Positions 42,283 to 52,190 of a stretch of 64,000 bases of DNA are shown here, piece by piece. A program made the translations under genes and the position numbers. The notes under the pieces were generated by a model, which worked only from the letters and a program-made list of their open reading frames with translations, searched no databases and had not been told where the DNA came from. Positions within the stretch are counted from its first letter, which is position 1, and the number at the start of each line of letters is the position of its first letter. Location of the stretch: assembly GCA_046342195.1 (NCBI GenBank), contig JBKDQE010000061.1:1-64000 (forward strand), in the 5' to 3' direction. This stretch comes from CANHBY01 sp046342195. GTDB lineage: Bacteria; Pseudomonadota; Gammaproteobacteria; Burkholderiales; Burkholderiaceae_C.

Positions 42283-42990
42283 TCAGCCTGAGATTGGAGT
42301 TGGTATCAATTGCTCGCGCATAGCATGAATTACCGCACGGTAGTCGGTTTGGCTGAAAATGGCACTGCCGGCCACAAAGGTGTCAGCCCCGGCTTGGGCC
42401 GCCGCGCGAATGTTGTTTACCTTGATGCCGCCATCGACTTCGAGGCGAATATCGCGGCCGCTGGCCTCAATCAAGCGGCGGGCTTTCTCGATTTTTTTCA
42501 GGGTACCAGGAATGAAACTTTGGCCACCAAAACCAGGGTTGACGCTCATGATAAGCACCAGATCAACCTTGTCGATCACCCATTCGAGGGCATTCAGTGA
42601 CGTGGCCGGGTTGAACACCAGCCCAGCCTGTTTTCCATGCCCGTGAATGAGCTGCAAGGTGCGGTCGACGTGGGTCGAGGCTTCCGGGTGAAAGCTGACC
42701 AAATCGGCCCCTGCCTGGCAAAAAGCCGAAGCCAGGGTATCTACCGGCTGAACCATCAGATGCACATCCATGGGGACTGGCGTGCCATCAGGCTGAGCGG
42801 CGTAAGGTCGCAAGGCCTGACACACCATGGGCCCCAAGGTCAGGTTGGGAACGTAATGGTTGTCCATGACATCGAAATGAATCCAGTCGGCCCCGGCATC
42901 AATCACCTGGCGCAATTCCTCTCCGAGGCGGGCAAAATCGGCAGACAAAAGGCTGGGAGCAATACGGTAGGTGGGGATGGGGGCGGGCAT
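42283..42990 (-). CDS. rpe: Ribulose-phosphate 3-epimerase
   Basis: A 235-aa TIM-barrel enzyme interconverting ribulose 5-phosphate and xylulose 5-phosphate. Start ATG 42990 (MPAPIPTYRIAPSLLSADFARLGEEL). Metal-site blocks are WIHFDVMDNHYVPNLTLGP, VHLMVQPVD, SVNPGFGGQSF and LEVDGGIKVNN. AGADTFVAGSAIF is the phosphate loop. The upstream extension of the frame to 43074 has no family similarity. It is 17 bp from queE. Confidence 0.96.
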   Translation of the reverse strand: MPAPIPTYRIAPSLLSADFARLGEELRQVIDAGADWIHFDVMDNHYVPNLTLGPMVCQALRPYAAQPDGTPVPMDVHLMVQPVDTLASAFCQAGADLVSFHPEASTHVDRTLQLIHGHGKQAGLVFNPATSLNALEWVIDKVDLVLIMSVNPGFGGQSFIPGTLKKIEKARRLIEASGRDIRLEVDGGIKVNNIRAAAQAGADTFVAGSAIFSQTDYRAVIHAMREQLIPTPISG

Positions 42991-43517
42991 GGTCACGATG
43001 CGGAGCAAAAATTTGGATTGTAGAAGGGCCTTGCTATTGGAGAGAGGCTGACTTATTTCACAAGGTGTCATCACTGCTGTGGGCTGTATGGACTGAATGT
43101 GGCAGGCCGACTCTTCAGTTTCGCAGGTTTTCGCCGAACATAGGATTTGAATATCGTTCCCGGTGGTTTTCAGCCCTTCAATCTCCCAAGCTTTTGCTGA
43201 AGATAGGTGGCGGCTGTTTCAGCCTGACACTGAATCAGGGAGGTATGTTGATCCATGGAAAATGCGATGTCCAATCTGCATTTCAAGAATTTGGGCCTGT
43301 CCAAGCGGCCCTTTTCTCTGGCACCCAGTACGGCTGTCGATCTGATGCACTTTCGGGTCATGGGTCTTTCTCTGCCCCTCGCTGTGTTGCCCCCTCTGGC
43401 CATTGGGCAGGACCAGCACCTCCCGGCCTCTGATGTCGCCGCTGTCACTTCGATGCTCACCCTGCTGAGGATGGCATGTACGGTATCTTCCCTCACCCGT
43501 GGAAGAGGCAGCCCGGA
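42991..43517. other. Intergenic region before the pilus cluster, no assigned gene
   Basis: Several overlapping frames are open on both strands at 43170-43590, but none has a ribosome-binding site together with family-like sequence. The region is GC-richer from about 43300 onward, matching the pilus genes. It probably contains the operon promoter and possibly the remnant of a lost gene. Confidence 0.4.
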
Positions 43518-45404
43518 ATGAATACCAGCGATTCACCCGATGGGGGGCATCCATTCGCCTGTTGTCGGCGCAGGGCCCAACCTGCACCGTCTAGATTCCT
43601 TTGGGCCCCCCTCGGCATTTTGGCACTCTTGGGCGGTTGCGCTTCATTAGAGCCATTACCTCTCTCGGAGCACCACCTCAAACCCAGCCAGACCCCGCTG
43701 CAAGAGCAGCCACCAGACTTGGCTTCGGTGATCCCCATTCCCCCGAAGCCGACCCAGCAAAACGCTCCTCAAGCGGAGCGCTACAGCGTAGTAGTGAATA
43801 AAACGCCAGTACAGGACATCTTGTTTGTGATTGCCCGAGACGCCAAACTCAATATTGACATCCATCCAGGAATCACGGGCTACGTGACGATGAGCGCATT
43901 GGATCAGACCCTGGGTGAAATTCTGGATCGTATCAGCCGACAAGTGGATATGCGTTATGAACTGGAGGGGCACAACCTGACTGTGTTGCCAGACAGCCCC
44001 TTTCTCAAGCACTACAAAGTGGAGTATCCGAGCGTCAAACGCACCGCCGTCATGTCACTCGCCAGCACCACTTCGGTCTCGGGCAGTGGCGGCGGCGGGG
44101 GCAGCAGCAATGGCTCCAGCGCCAGTATTGAGGATAAGTCATCCAACCAGTTCTGGGATACGTTGGTGTCTAATTTAAAAGACTTGCTGCGCGAAACCGA
44201 CAAGATCATCCCGGGCAGCACGGGTTCGCCACCCATCGCTGTCCCTGAGGCCCCCCACACACCGCCTCAAGCCGCCAACGCCAGTAAGACGAACGTGGGA
44301 GCCATGCCTGCCGCGGGATCGCCTGGCACCTCGGTGACGAACAAGGCGGCGGAGCCGCCTCAAGTGATGTTCAGAGAAGCTGCTTCCGTGATTGCTAACC
44401 CTGAGGGAGGCGTTATCTCGGTACGGGCCACGATGAAGCAACAACAGAAGGTGCGTGAGTTCATCGACCACAACATGTTGAGCGTACGTCGCCAAGTCAT
44501 GATTGAAAGTACCATCGTTGAGGTGGAATTGTCGGACGAGTATAAACAAGGTATCAATTGGAACTTGCTCAGCCAGGCGGGCAAGTTTTCGCTGGCAGTG
44601 GGGCCGGCTGGCGCACAGATGCCCTCAGGTCTGCCCGTGGGCGGGGTCATTCCGAGTATGGGTCTCATCACCGCCACCAGTACTGGCATTGGTGGAAGTC
44701 GCTACGACTTTCAAACGGCGATTCGGCTGTTGGAGTCTTTTGGCCGTGCGCGCGTACTTTCAAGCCCAAAGATCAGCGCATTGAACAATCAACCCGCCGT
44801 GTTGCGCGTGGTCGATAACCTGGTCTATTTTACGCTGACAGGCACATACAGTCCTGGCACCAATGGCTCTCCAGCCACCATCTCGGTGACATCCACGCCC
44901 AACACTGCATCGGTAGGCTTCACCATGGGGGTCACGCCGCAGATTAGCGCCGATAACGAGGTCACCCTGCTTTTGCGGCCCACGATCAGCCGGGTCATCA
45001 GCTACGTTGATGACCCGGCGATTGGGGTGTTTATGTCCTTGGCTAAAGCTGGCGGCTCAACCTTGCCGGAGGTTAGCAGCCGCATACCCCAGATCCAAAC
45101 ACGTGAGATGGAATCTATCATCAAGGTGCGTGGTGGCATGACAGCCGTGCTCGGGGGGTTGATGCGTGATTCGTCCAACAGCGCCACCGACGGAATTCCG
45201 GGTACGAATGTGTTTGGCTCAGCAAGTGAATTGTTTAAATACAAAAACCGCCTGTCCAGCCGAAGTGAACTGGTGATTTTCCTGCGGCCAGTGATTGTCA
45301 GTGACGCCAGCCTGGAGGGGGATTATGCGCCTTGGCGCTCAACCTTGACCCGCGCCACACAACAGCCTGACGCTGGGGCCGCGAAGGGGGAGACATCGCC
45401 ATGA
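43518..45404 (+). CDS. MSHA/type II-like secretin (MshL/PilQ-like)
   Basis: A 628-aa outer-membrane secretin lipoprotein; lipobox ALLGGC puts the Cys at residue 41. An STN-type N-domain (SVVVNKTPVQDILFVIARDAKLNIDIHPGI) is followed by a Gly/Ser-rich spacer (about 190-205) and N-domains. The C-terminal secretin domain has VRRQVMIESTIVEVELSDEYKQGINW, RVLSSPKISALNNQPAVLRV, VGFTMGVTPQISADNEVTLLLRPTISR and ETREMES-like QTREMESIIKVRGGMTAVLGGLM. It forms the pilus exit channel. The next gene starts 4 bp inside its end. Confidence 0.9.
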   Translation: MNTSDSPDGGHPFACCRRRAQPAPSRFLWAPLGILALLGGCASLEPLPLSEHHLKPSQTPLQEQPPDLASVIPIPPKPTQQNAPQAERYSVVVNKTPVQDILFVIARDAKLNIDIHPGITGYVTMSALDQTLGEILDRISRQVDMRYELEGHNLTVLPDSPFLKHYKVEYPSVKRTAVMSLASTTSVSGSGGGGGSSNGSSASIEDKSSNQFWDTLVSNLKDLLRETDKIIPGSTGSPPIAVPEAPHTPPQAANASKTNVGAMPAAGSPGTSVTNKAAEPPQVMFREAASVIANPEGGVISVRATMKQQQKVREFIDHNMLSVRRQVMIESTIVEVELSDEYKQGINWNLLSQAGKFSLAVGPAGAQMPSGLPVGGVIPSMGLITATSTGIGGSRYDFQTAIRLLESFGRARVLSSPKISALNNQPAVLRVVDNLVYFTLTGTYSPGTNGSPATISVTSTPNTASVGFTMGVTPQISADNEVTLLLRPTISRVISYVDDPAIGVFMSLAKAGGSTLPEVSSRIPQIQTREMESIIKVRGGMTAVLGGLMRDSSNSATDGIPGTNVFGSASELFKYKNRLSSRSELVIFLRPVIVSDASLEGDYAPWRSTLTRATQQPDAGAAKGETSP

Positions 45405-46489
45405 AGCTGATGCTGGAAGCTCTAGATGGCAGTCGTCAAGAAAGGGCTCAACCAGAGAGCGCCGATCCTTTCAGTGCCCCACCCACATGCGGGTTTGTTC
45501 CTGACACGCCAAGCTCGCCTGCACGGCGTTGTCCATGGATTCTGATGGGCGCCGGGGTGACTGATTGGTTGGCAGCCGGCATTGTCGCAGGACTGTTTTA
45601 TGGGTCATGGAGCCCCTACCCGAGTGCCATGCCGATCAATTCCCCGGTCATCAGCTTGGCAGGAGAACCTCAGGCAAGCACGGCAGAAGCGACACCGCTT
45701 GCGATATCCAACGTGCCGGCCAGCTCGCCCCCTCCCGAGCGGTCGACAGAGCCCCGACCTGCCGTGACCACCAACCTTATTCGTTATTTTATCGCATCGT
45801 CGCGGGAAGTTGCAGCGTACCCACCTGCCGTTGCCACACCTGATGTAGCGAAAGGCACCCCCAGCTCGCCCCCCCATCAAGCCCAGGCCACTTTGCGCTT
45901 GGAAAAAGTCACGGCTCAAGATAGCGTGACTGCGGCTTGGCAAGCCCTGGCTGAGGGCCAGCTGGATAAGGCCGAATCGCTTTATCGGCGCGCCCTTCAA
46001 GCCCAACCTCGTAACCAGGAGGGGACGCTCGGACTGGCCAGCGTTCTACATCGTAAAGGCAACCGCGAGGGCGCATGGAAGGCCTATCGCGAGGTGCTCG
46101 CACAATCACCAGACAACGCCATCGCCGTCACTGGAATGATGATCTTGCTGAGCGAGTCCGATCCGGTCAGTGCGGAAAGTCGAATCAAGCAATTCATTGA
46201 CGCACGCCCTGGCGAGGAGGGTCCGCAGCTTGCGCTCGGTCACCTGATGGCCAGGCAAAAGCGCTGGAGTGAGGCCCAAGCCGCGTTTTTTGCGGCTTAT
46301 ACCTTGCAGCCAGGCTCGGCATCCAATAACTATAACCTCGCTGTGGCCCTTGATCGACTTCATCAGCACGGTCAGGCACTGAAGTTTTATCGCGCAGCAC
46401 TGGAAGGTACGGACGTGCAGAACATCCCGGCAGACTCCGCGCGCCAACGCATCAAAACTCTGAGCGCCCAAGGCGTTGACAAACCATGA
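45401..46489 (+). CDS. MshN-like TPR protein
   Basis: A 362-aa inner-membrane protein. The cytoplasmic N-terminus is followed by a transmembrane helix (about 48-66, DWLAAGIVAGLFYGSW), a Pro/Ala-rich periplasmic linker, then TPR repeats (about 170-355). These include AWQALAEGQLDKAESLYRRALQAQPRN, LASVLHRKGNREGAWKAYREVLAQSPDNA and YNLAVALDRLHQHGQALKFYRAAL. This architecture and the position after the secretin fit MshN. Starts and stops overlap both neighbours (ATGA). Confidence 0.8.
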   Translation: MKLMLEALDGSRQERAQPESADPFSAPPTCGFVPDTPSSPARRCPWILMGAGVTDWLAAGIVAGLFYGSWSPYPSAMPINSPVISLAGEPQASTAEATPLAISNVPASSPPPERSTEPRPAVTTNLIRYFIASSREVAAYPPAVATPDVAKGTPSSPPHQAQATLRLEKVTAQDSVTAAWQALAEGQLDKAESLYRRALQAQPRNQEGTLGLASVLHRKGNREGAWKAYREVLAQSPDNAIAVTGMMILLSESDPVSAESRIKQFIDARPGEEGPQLALGHLMARQKRWSEAQAAFFAAYTLQPGSASNNYNLAVALDRLHQHGQALKFYRAALEGTDVQNIPADSARQRIKTLSAQGVDKP

Positions 46490-48201
46490 GCAATCTCGCA
46501 AGCCCCGGCCCCTCTTCTGTCATCCGCTTGGGGGAAAAGCTCCTGGCAGATAATCTGGTCACCCCCGACCAGTTGGAGTTGGCGCTGGCCGAGCAAGAAA
46601 GAACCGGCAAGATGTTGGGCGAAGTACTGTCGAGCCTGGGCTTTGTCGCTGAAGATGTGCTCCGTGATCTCGTGGCCACGGCGTTGGGGTGGGTTCCGGT
46701 GGAAATGAGCAAGATTGTGGCCGATCCTGCTGCCTTGAAGTTGATCAATAAGCCGCTCGCTTTGCGCCACACGATTTTTCCACTCTCATTTGACTCGCAA
46801 ACCAAACTGCTGTCACTGGCCAGTTCGCGGCCCAACGACATCCTGGCCAGCGACCAGATCCGGGCCCAGTTGAGCGCTGACATTCAAATCGAATGGCGAT
46901 TGGCGAGCGCACCCGACATTCTCACCTGCATCGAGCAGTTCTATGGTCAAGAGCTCTCGATCAGCGGTATTTTGCACGAAATTGATACAGGGCAGATGGA
47001 TCAAGCGGCTTTGGGGCAGACGATGGACAGCTACCAGCACCCGGTGGTGCGGCTGATCAACGCCCTTTTGCGCGATGCCGTCTTACGCGGAGCTTCGGAT
47101 ATTCACCTGGAGCCCGAAAATAAATTTCTTCGCGTGCGCTACCGTATTGATGGTGTGTTGCGTCAGATCTTGGTGTTACATATCAAGCATTGGCCAGCCA
47201 TGCTGGTGCGACTGAAGGTGATGGCCAACATGGATATTGCAGAGTCTCGCGACGCCCAGGATGGCCGAGTGTCACTCGGCGTGGCAGGCCGCACGGTGGA
47301 CTTTCGTGTGGCTGTGCAACCGACCCTGCATGGCGAGAATTTCGTGCTGCGGATCTTGGATCGTCAGCGCAAGATAGCGGGCATCCAGGAAATGGGCCTC
47401 GCGCCATCACAGCTCAAGCTGTTGGAGCAGATGCTGGCGCGTCCCGAGGGCATCATGCTTGTCACGGGGCCGACAGGCTCCGGCAAGACCACCACGCTCT
47501 ATTCCATCCTTAACCACCTCAATCACTCGGGCGTCAATATCATGACACTGGAGGATCCGGTTGAGTACCCGCTGGCCATCGTCAGACAAACTGCGATCGG
47601 GGCTACGAGCAAGATGAGCTTCTCCGATGGCATACGATCGCTGATGCGGCAAGATCCGGATATTATTTTGTTGGGCGAGATGCGTGACAAAGAAACCACG
47701 GAAATGGCCTTCCGTGCGGCCATGACGGGACACCAAGTGTTCTCAACCCTGCATACCAATTCAGCAATTCGATCTATTCCGCGCCTGCTGGACATGGGCG
47801 TCGAGCCCGAGATCATGTGCGGCAACATAATCGGCATCATTGCGCAGCGCTTGGTGCGATTGCTCTGCGTGCACTGCCGCGAGGCGGTACCACCGGACGA
47901 CGACTTGAAATTGCTGCTCAAGGGACAAGACATCCCGGCCACCGTTTACCGCGCCAAGGGGTGCCTGCATTGCGAATACCAAGGCTACAAGGGGCGCATC
48001 CCTTTGATGGAAATTTTGAAGTTTGATAGCGGCATCGACGAGTTGGTTCAGCGCCGCTCCAGTCTCAACCAAATGAATGAGCATGCCGTAGCCCATGGCT
48101 TCGTGCCGCTCTATAGGGACGGATTGCGTCGTGTGCGCGAAGGGCTTACCACGCTTGATGAAGTGCGGCGCGTGGTTGAAGTCACAGTGATGAGCGTCTG
48201 A
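46486..48201 (+). CDS. GspE/PilB/MshE-type assembly ATPase
   Basis: A 571-aa hexameric ATPase that powers pilus or pseudopilus assembly. The N-terminal MshEN/GspE N1 domain (RLGEKLLADNLVTPDQLELALAEQERTGKMLGEVL) suggests nucleotide or c-di-GMP sensing as in MshE. Walker A GPTGSGKTT lies at about residues 328-336, the Asp box in LEDPVEYP, Walker B in DPDIILLGEMRD, and a His box in MTGHQVFSTLHTNSA. A zinc-binding four-cysteine motif (CVHC...CLHC) lies at about 462-500. Confidence 0.94.
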   Translation: MSNLASPGPSSVIRLGEKLLADNLVTPDQLELALAEQERTGKMLGEVLSSLGFVAEDVLRDLVATALGWVPVEMSKIVADPAALKLINKPLALRHTIFPLSFDSQTKLLSLASSRPNDILASDQIRAQLSADIQIEWRLASAPDILTCIEQFYGQELSISGILHEIDTGQMDQAALGQTMDSYQHPVVRLINALLRDAVLRGASDIHLEPENKFLRVRYRIDGVLRQILVLHIKHWPAMLVRLKVMANMDIAESRDAQDGRVSLGVAGRTVDFRVAVQPTLHGENFVLRILDRQRKIAGIQEMGLAPSQLKLLEQMLARPEGIMLVTGPTGSGKTTTLYSILNHLNHSGVNIMTLEDPVEYPLAIVRQTAIGATSKMSFSDGIRSLMRQDPDIILLGEMRDKETTEMAFRAAMTGHQVFSTLHTNSAIRSIPRLLDMGVEPEIMCGNIIGIIAQRLVRLLCVHCREAVPPDDDLKLLLKGQDIPATVYRAKGCLHCEYQGYKGRIPLMEILKFDSGIDELVQRRSSLNQMNEHAVAHGFVPLYRDGLRRVREGLTTLDEVRRVVEVTVMSV

Positions 48202-48231
48202 CCGGGGTAACCCTTTCCCCTGGATGCCTTC

Positions 48232-49431
48232 ATGCCTCAATTCAAGTACCGCGCTGTGGACACCTCGGGCCAGGTTGTGACCGGCAGTCTGGAAGCCAAC
48301 CATGTGACGGCCTTGGCGGCGCAGCTATCACGCATCGGCTTGACCCTGCTGCGCGCCAAGGAACGCAAGCGGAAGTCATATAAAGTCGGCCAACTATCAC
48401 GGCGGGATGTGATCATGATTTTTTTCCACCTCGAAATGCTGCTGCGCGCAGGCGTTCCTTTGGTGGGCGCCTTGGAAGATCTGCGAGACTCGGCAACTGA
48501 AGCCTCGCTCCGAGGTCTCGCTGGAGGCCTTTGTGAGCGCATCAATAGCGGTGACTCTCTCTCACAGGCCATGTCGACCTACCCTGCGATTTTCAGCGAA
48601 TCCACCCTGAACCTCATTCGCTCAGGCGAGGTTTCGGGCGAGCTGCCTGAAGTCCTGAAGGAACTTTTGATCTCACTTAAATGGGCCGACGAGCTGAGCT
48701 CCAAAGCCAAAAAGGTGGTGGCCTATCCGGCATTTGTCGCGGTGGTGATCATCGGCGTGGTGATATTCCTCATGATCTACCTGGTGCCTCAGATGGTGGC
48801 CTTTATCAAGAATATGAAGCAGGAACTGCCTTTTCATACCGTGGCCCTGATTGCCACCTCCAATTTCGTGAAGGTGTATTGGTGGGCCTTGCTGCTGACG
48901 CCACCGCTGACTTTTGTCGTGCTGCGCGAGGCTGCCAAGCGCAATATCAACGCACGCCGTGCCATCCACAAAGCACTCTTGAGAATACCGTTTATGGGGC
49001 CAATGTACCAAAAAATCACCATGGCACGCATCGCCGACACGCTCTCACTTCTGTACCGCTCAGGTATTCCGCTGATCGAGGCGATTGGACACTGCCAGGC
49101 GGCCAGTAACAATCTGGCGATACAGGAAAGCATCCAGCGTGTGCAAAAGCGCCTGAGTGAGGGCACAGGGCTGGCCGACAGCTTCTCCATAGAGCCGCTG
49201 TTCCCCCCTTTGGTTTTGCGCATGCTGCGCGTCTCGGAGAGCACGGGGGCGCTGGACGATGCGCTGGCCAGTGTCAGTTATTTTTACAACAGGGACATCA
49301 ATGAGTCCATCAGCCGGCTGGAGTCGCTGATCGAACCTGTCTTGACTGTCATTCTCGGTTTGATCTTGGGCTGGATCATGCTGTCGGTGATGGGCCCGAT
49401 CTACGATACGATGTCCAAGATGAAAATCTGA
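48232..49431 (+). CDS. GspF/PilC/MshG-type inner-membrane platform protein
   Basis: A 399-aa polytopic platform protein. It has two repeated T2SSF domains (about 65-190 and 270-390) and transmembrane segments near 165-190 (VVAYPAFVAVVIIGVVIFLMIYLVPQ), 215-230 and 370-390 (VLTVILGLILGWIMLSVMGPIYDTM). The opening MPQFKYRAVDTSGQVVTGSLEA is typical of GspF. It works with the ATPase encoded just upstream. Confidence 0.94.
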   Translation: MPQFKYRAVDTSGQVVTGSLEANHVTALAAQLSRIGLTLLRAKERKRKSYKVGQLSRRDVIMIFFHLEMLLRAGVPLVGALEDLRDSATEASLRGLAGGLCERINSGDSLSQAMSTYPAIFSESTLNLIRSGEVSGELPEVLKELLISLKWADELSSKAKKVVAYPAFVAVVIIGVVIFLMIYLVPQMVAFIKNMKQELPFHTVALIATSNFVKVYWWALLLTPPLTFVVLREAAKRNINARRAIHKALLRIPFMGPMYQKITMARIADTLSLLYRSGIPLIEAIGHCQAASNNLAIQESIQRVQKRLSEGTGLADSFSIEPLFPPLVLRMLRVSESTGALDDALASVSYFYNRDINESISRLESLIEPVLTVILGLILGWIMLSVMGPIYDTMSKMKI

Positions 49432-49446
49432 GCCTCTGAGCAAACC

Positions 49447-50967
49447 ATGGCCCACTCATCCATCCTCTACTTGACCCCGGGCGAGCACCTCATCAAGGTG
49501 CACCAGCACGGCCGATGGGTGACTCAACCGGAGGCGCCACCCGATACTCGATGGTACATCATCACCAATCTGATCGACGAGAGCTTCTCACTGATCAATG
49601 TCCCGCCGATGGGTCGCTCAGACAGGCGTTCTTTCTTGCAGGCACAATTAGACAATCAATTCCAGGGTATGACCTTTCGGGCCATTTTGCCCTACACCTC
49701 GCCGGTCAACAAAAACCGATTCGTGATAACTGGCGTGGGCGACATAGGGATCAAGCAGGCCATTCAAAGTCTGGCAGATACCGATGTAACCATTGTCGGT
49801 GTGTGGTCGCTGCCAACCCTTTTGATGAATGGGCTCATCAGTCAACGGCGGAGCCTCCCTGCAACGCTTTTGGCCATGCTGCCGACCCCCGAGGGGATCC
49901 GGCTGCTGTTCGTGAGCGGCTGGCAGCCCACTCTCACCAGGCTGCTGTCCCCGGACCTGGATCCCGAACAGCTCGGTCAGGAAGTTCTGATGACGCGCCG
50001 CTACCTGGAAAATAGCAAAAGTATCGAGCGTCAGGCGACCCTGCCTTTGGTGGTGATCGGCCCCTCGCCAAGCTGGGTACAGAGCCTCGAATTGCATCAG
50101 TTCAAGCTACTCAAAACCCATTGGGGGGGAGGTTCGGCGGCGGAGGTGATGAATACCCTGCTGGATATGGTACTGGCCAAGCCCGCGGGCCAAGTTGCTG
50201 GGCTGGTACTGAGAAAGCATCACGTTGCACTCCAAGTTCGTTATATCCTGATCGCTGCGACGGCCGCATTTTTTACCCTCGGATTGCTGGCATTTGCCAT
50301 GCTGGTCGAGTCTTCGTTAGGCAAGCACCGCCTGCTGGATCAGGCGCAAGCCGAAGTTGGTCAATTGCGTGCCAAACACCAGGGCGCTAGCCAGCGACTG
50401 GCTGAAATCACCGAACAAGAAGCGCTCCTTCTGACCACTAAACGCCTGTACGAAGTTGACCTGGGTTGGCCAGACCTCGTGCCCTCAGGCTTGCGCCGTT
50501 TGTCGCAGGTTTTGCATGATAAACCCGAGGTGATCCTCCAACGCCTTGAGTGGCGTTACACGGAATTTGGGCAAGCTTGCCCAGCCCTCTTGCCAGAAGC
50601 CACCACGCAAACCATCACGCAAGCCACTATAGCCATGGACAGCACGACCACAGTACCCAAAACCCCACCTCTCACCGCCGATAGCGGCCCTCGCCGCGTT
50701 GTGCTGGAGATGAGGGTGGGGTTCACCGTGCCCACGCTTGTATCCCCGCTGATGGCCGCGCGTCAGAAAGAGGCACTGACCCAAAGCTTGCAAAAGGAGG
50801 GCGGGCTGGAGGTTCAGGTCATGAGCAAATCTGGCAGTGATGAAGGCAGCTTGGTCGGTGGGGGGTGGTTGGTCAACAAGCAAGGGGCAGTGACCCAAGG
50901 CTTGCAAATTCAGGGAAAGGGTACTGATCTAAGCTATTGCCTCAGCTTTTCAGGCTCAGGTAACTGA
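49447..50967 (+). CDS. GspL/MshI-like protein (PilM-PilN type composite)
   Basis: A 506-aa protein with a cytoplasmic N-terminal part of about 260 residues in the position of PilM/GspL-cyto. A single transmembrane helix follows at about 266-288 (YILIAATAAFFTLGLLAFAMLV), then a coiled coil and a periplasmic domain as in PilN. Several Pro/Thr-rich residues split the periplasmic part. The actin-like nucleotide motifs of PilM are not obvious. It likely links ATPase and platform to the periplasmic proteins. Identified largely by position and architecture. Confidence 0.7.
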   Translation: MAHSSILYLTPGEHLIKVHQHGRWVTQPEAPPDTRWYIITNLIDESFSLINVPPMGRSDRRSFLQAQLDNQFQGMTFRAILPYTSPVNKNRFVITGVGDIGIKQAIQSLADTDVTIVGVWSLPTLLMNGLISQRRSLPATLLAMLPTPEGIRLLFVSGWQPTLTRLLSPDLDPEQLGQEVLMTRRYLENSKSIERQATLPLVVIGPSPSWVQSLELHQFKLLKTHWGGGSAAEVMNTLLDMVLAKPAGQVAGLVLRKHHVALQVRYILIAATAAFFTLGLLAFAMLVESSLGKHRLLDQAQAEVGQLRAKHQGASQRLAEITEQEALLLTTKRLYEVDLGWPDLVPSGLRRLSQVLHDKPEVILQRLEWRYTEFGQACPALLPEATTQTITQATIAMDSTTTVPKTPPLTADSGPRRVVLEMRVGFTVPTLVSPLMAARQKEALTQSLQKEGGLEVQVMSKSGSDEGSLVGGGWLVNKQGAVTQGLQIQGKGTDLSYCLSFSGSGN

Positions 50968-50970
50968 ACC

Positions 50971-51672
50971 ATGAACGCCATTTCCGTCTTACTGGGTCTC
51001 TTGCGACATATTGCGATCGTGTGTGGTTCGCTTATCGCGTTCGTCACCCTGTTGATCGTGGGAGGCTCACTTTGGTCTATGCAACTTGATCACCTGCAAG
51101 ATACATTAATAAGCGATCGCCAACAACTGCTGGGTCAGATTGAAGCCGCCGAGGCCAAGATCCAGTTCATGACCCAATCTCAGATTGTTCTGGATCGCAG
51201 CGTGCGTGCCGGACTGGTGGGCCCGGCACGCCGCGAGGAGTGGGTCCAATCATTGATCGCAGCCCATGAACGCTTGGGCTTGAAGGGGACTCCGAGCTTT
51301 AAGCTGAGCAAACCGCAACGATTGACCGAGGCCATCACTGCAGCCATGGGTGCCGTAATGGCCAGCAACATGCAGTCGCCCTCTATGTTTGAGCCATCGA
51401 CGCCTGCTGTCCCGGGCACAGGCTTGGAAGTTTACAGTCATTTATTGGAATTCAAACTTCAAGACGTCCACGAAGGGGAGGTCTTGTCGATTTTGTCCAG
51501 CTTGCTGAGCGAATACCCCGATATCCAAAAGCCGGGCGGCTGTCATCTGATGGATCCGCAGCCCACAGGGCTGACTGCCGAGTGCAGCATCCGCTTCTTC
51601 AATGTGGTTCCGCCGAGATCAGGCCTCACAACACCGCTTGAGCCCACCGTCCCCATGAACAGTAAATCATGA
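50971..51672 (+). CDS. PilO/MshJ-like periplasmic alignment protein
   Basis: A 233-aa protein with one N-terminal transmembrane helix (about 11-34, RHIAIVCGSLIAFVTLLIVGGSLW). A coiled coil follows (about 40-65, DHLQDTLISDRQQLLGQIEAAEAKIQF), then a small periplasmic domain. This bitopic layout directly after a GspL/PilN-like gene fits PilO or MshJ. It starts 3 bp after the preceding stop. Confidence 0.7.
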   Translation: MNAISVLLGLLRHIAIVCGSLIAFVTLLIVGGSLWSMQLDHLQDTLISDRQQLLGQIEAAEAKIQFMTQSQIVLDRSVRAGLVGPARREEWVQSLIAAHERLGLKGTPSFKLSKPQRLTEAITAAMGAVMASNMQSPSMFEPSTPAVPGTGLEVYSHLLEFKLQDVHEGEVLSILSSLLSEYPDIQKPGGCHLMDPQPTGLTAECSIRFFNVVPPRSGLTTPLEPTVPMNSKS

Positions 51673-52190
51673 TGACCAGCTGTGTTCATCGTCTGCGAGC
51701 CATACTCTTCAGCTTGGCCTGTGGAGGCAGCTTGGGTGTGTGCCCTTTGGGTTTCGCCCAGGAATCAGACCTGGGTCGATTGTTGTTTACTCCCCAGCAA
51801 CGTATGGTTATTGTGCGTGAGCGCACAGAGCCAGTCGAGGTGGCAGGCACCCAAGATGGGAATGTGCCTCTCAATCCAGGCATGATTAGCCTCAACGGCC
51901 TCGTCACCCGATCCAACGGGGCGCCGAGCATCTGGATCAACGGTCGCTTGGTCGAACCGGGCAACGAGGGAGGAACAGGCTTGCTGAGCGTCGAGGGGCG
52001 TGCCGTTCGGGTTGATCCCCGGACCCAGCTGAAAGTCGGCCAGGCCGTCTATTTTGGCGCATCGTCCACCGTGATCGATCTGGTCGAGCCGGGCAGCGTC
52101 ACCCAAGGTGGCGCTGCCGTCAAGCGCAAGGATGATGCGTTGCCCGGGCTGCGCCTCAAACCGTCGAGATCGCCAGGGGGCGGGCCTTGA
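51669..52190 (+). CDS. MshK-like periplasmic protein
   Basis: A 173-aa protein with a signal peptide ending near GFAQ. A compact beta-rich domain contains DLGRLLFTPQQRM, ISLNGLVTRSNGAPSIWINGRLV and VDPRTQLKVGQAVYF. Patterns of the type L-NG-x-V-R-x-x-G-x-x-x-V-WING-x are found in MshK and similar pilotin or PilP-like proteins of pilus operons. Its ends overlap both neighbours, so it belongs to the operon. Confidence 0.65.
   Translation: MMTSCVHRLRAILFSLACGGSLGVCPLGFAQESDLGRLLFTPQQRMVIVRERTEPVEVAGTQDGNVPLNPGMISLNGLVTRSNGAPSIWINGRLVEPGNEGGTGLLSVEGRAVRVDPRTQLKVGQAVYFGASSTVIDLVEPGSVTQGGAAVKRKDDALPGLRLKPSRSPGGGP

Noticed and set aside
43170..43590. Overlapping frames of about 90-120 codons before the pilus cluster
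   Set aside because: None combines a ribosome-binding site with recognisable sequence; frames on both strands are open because the region is GC-rich.
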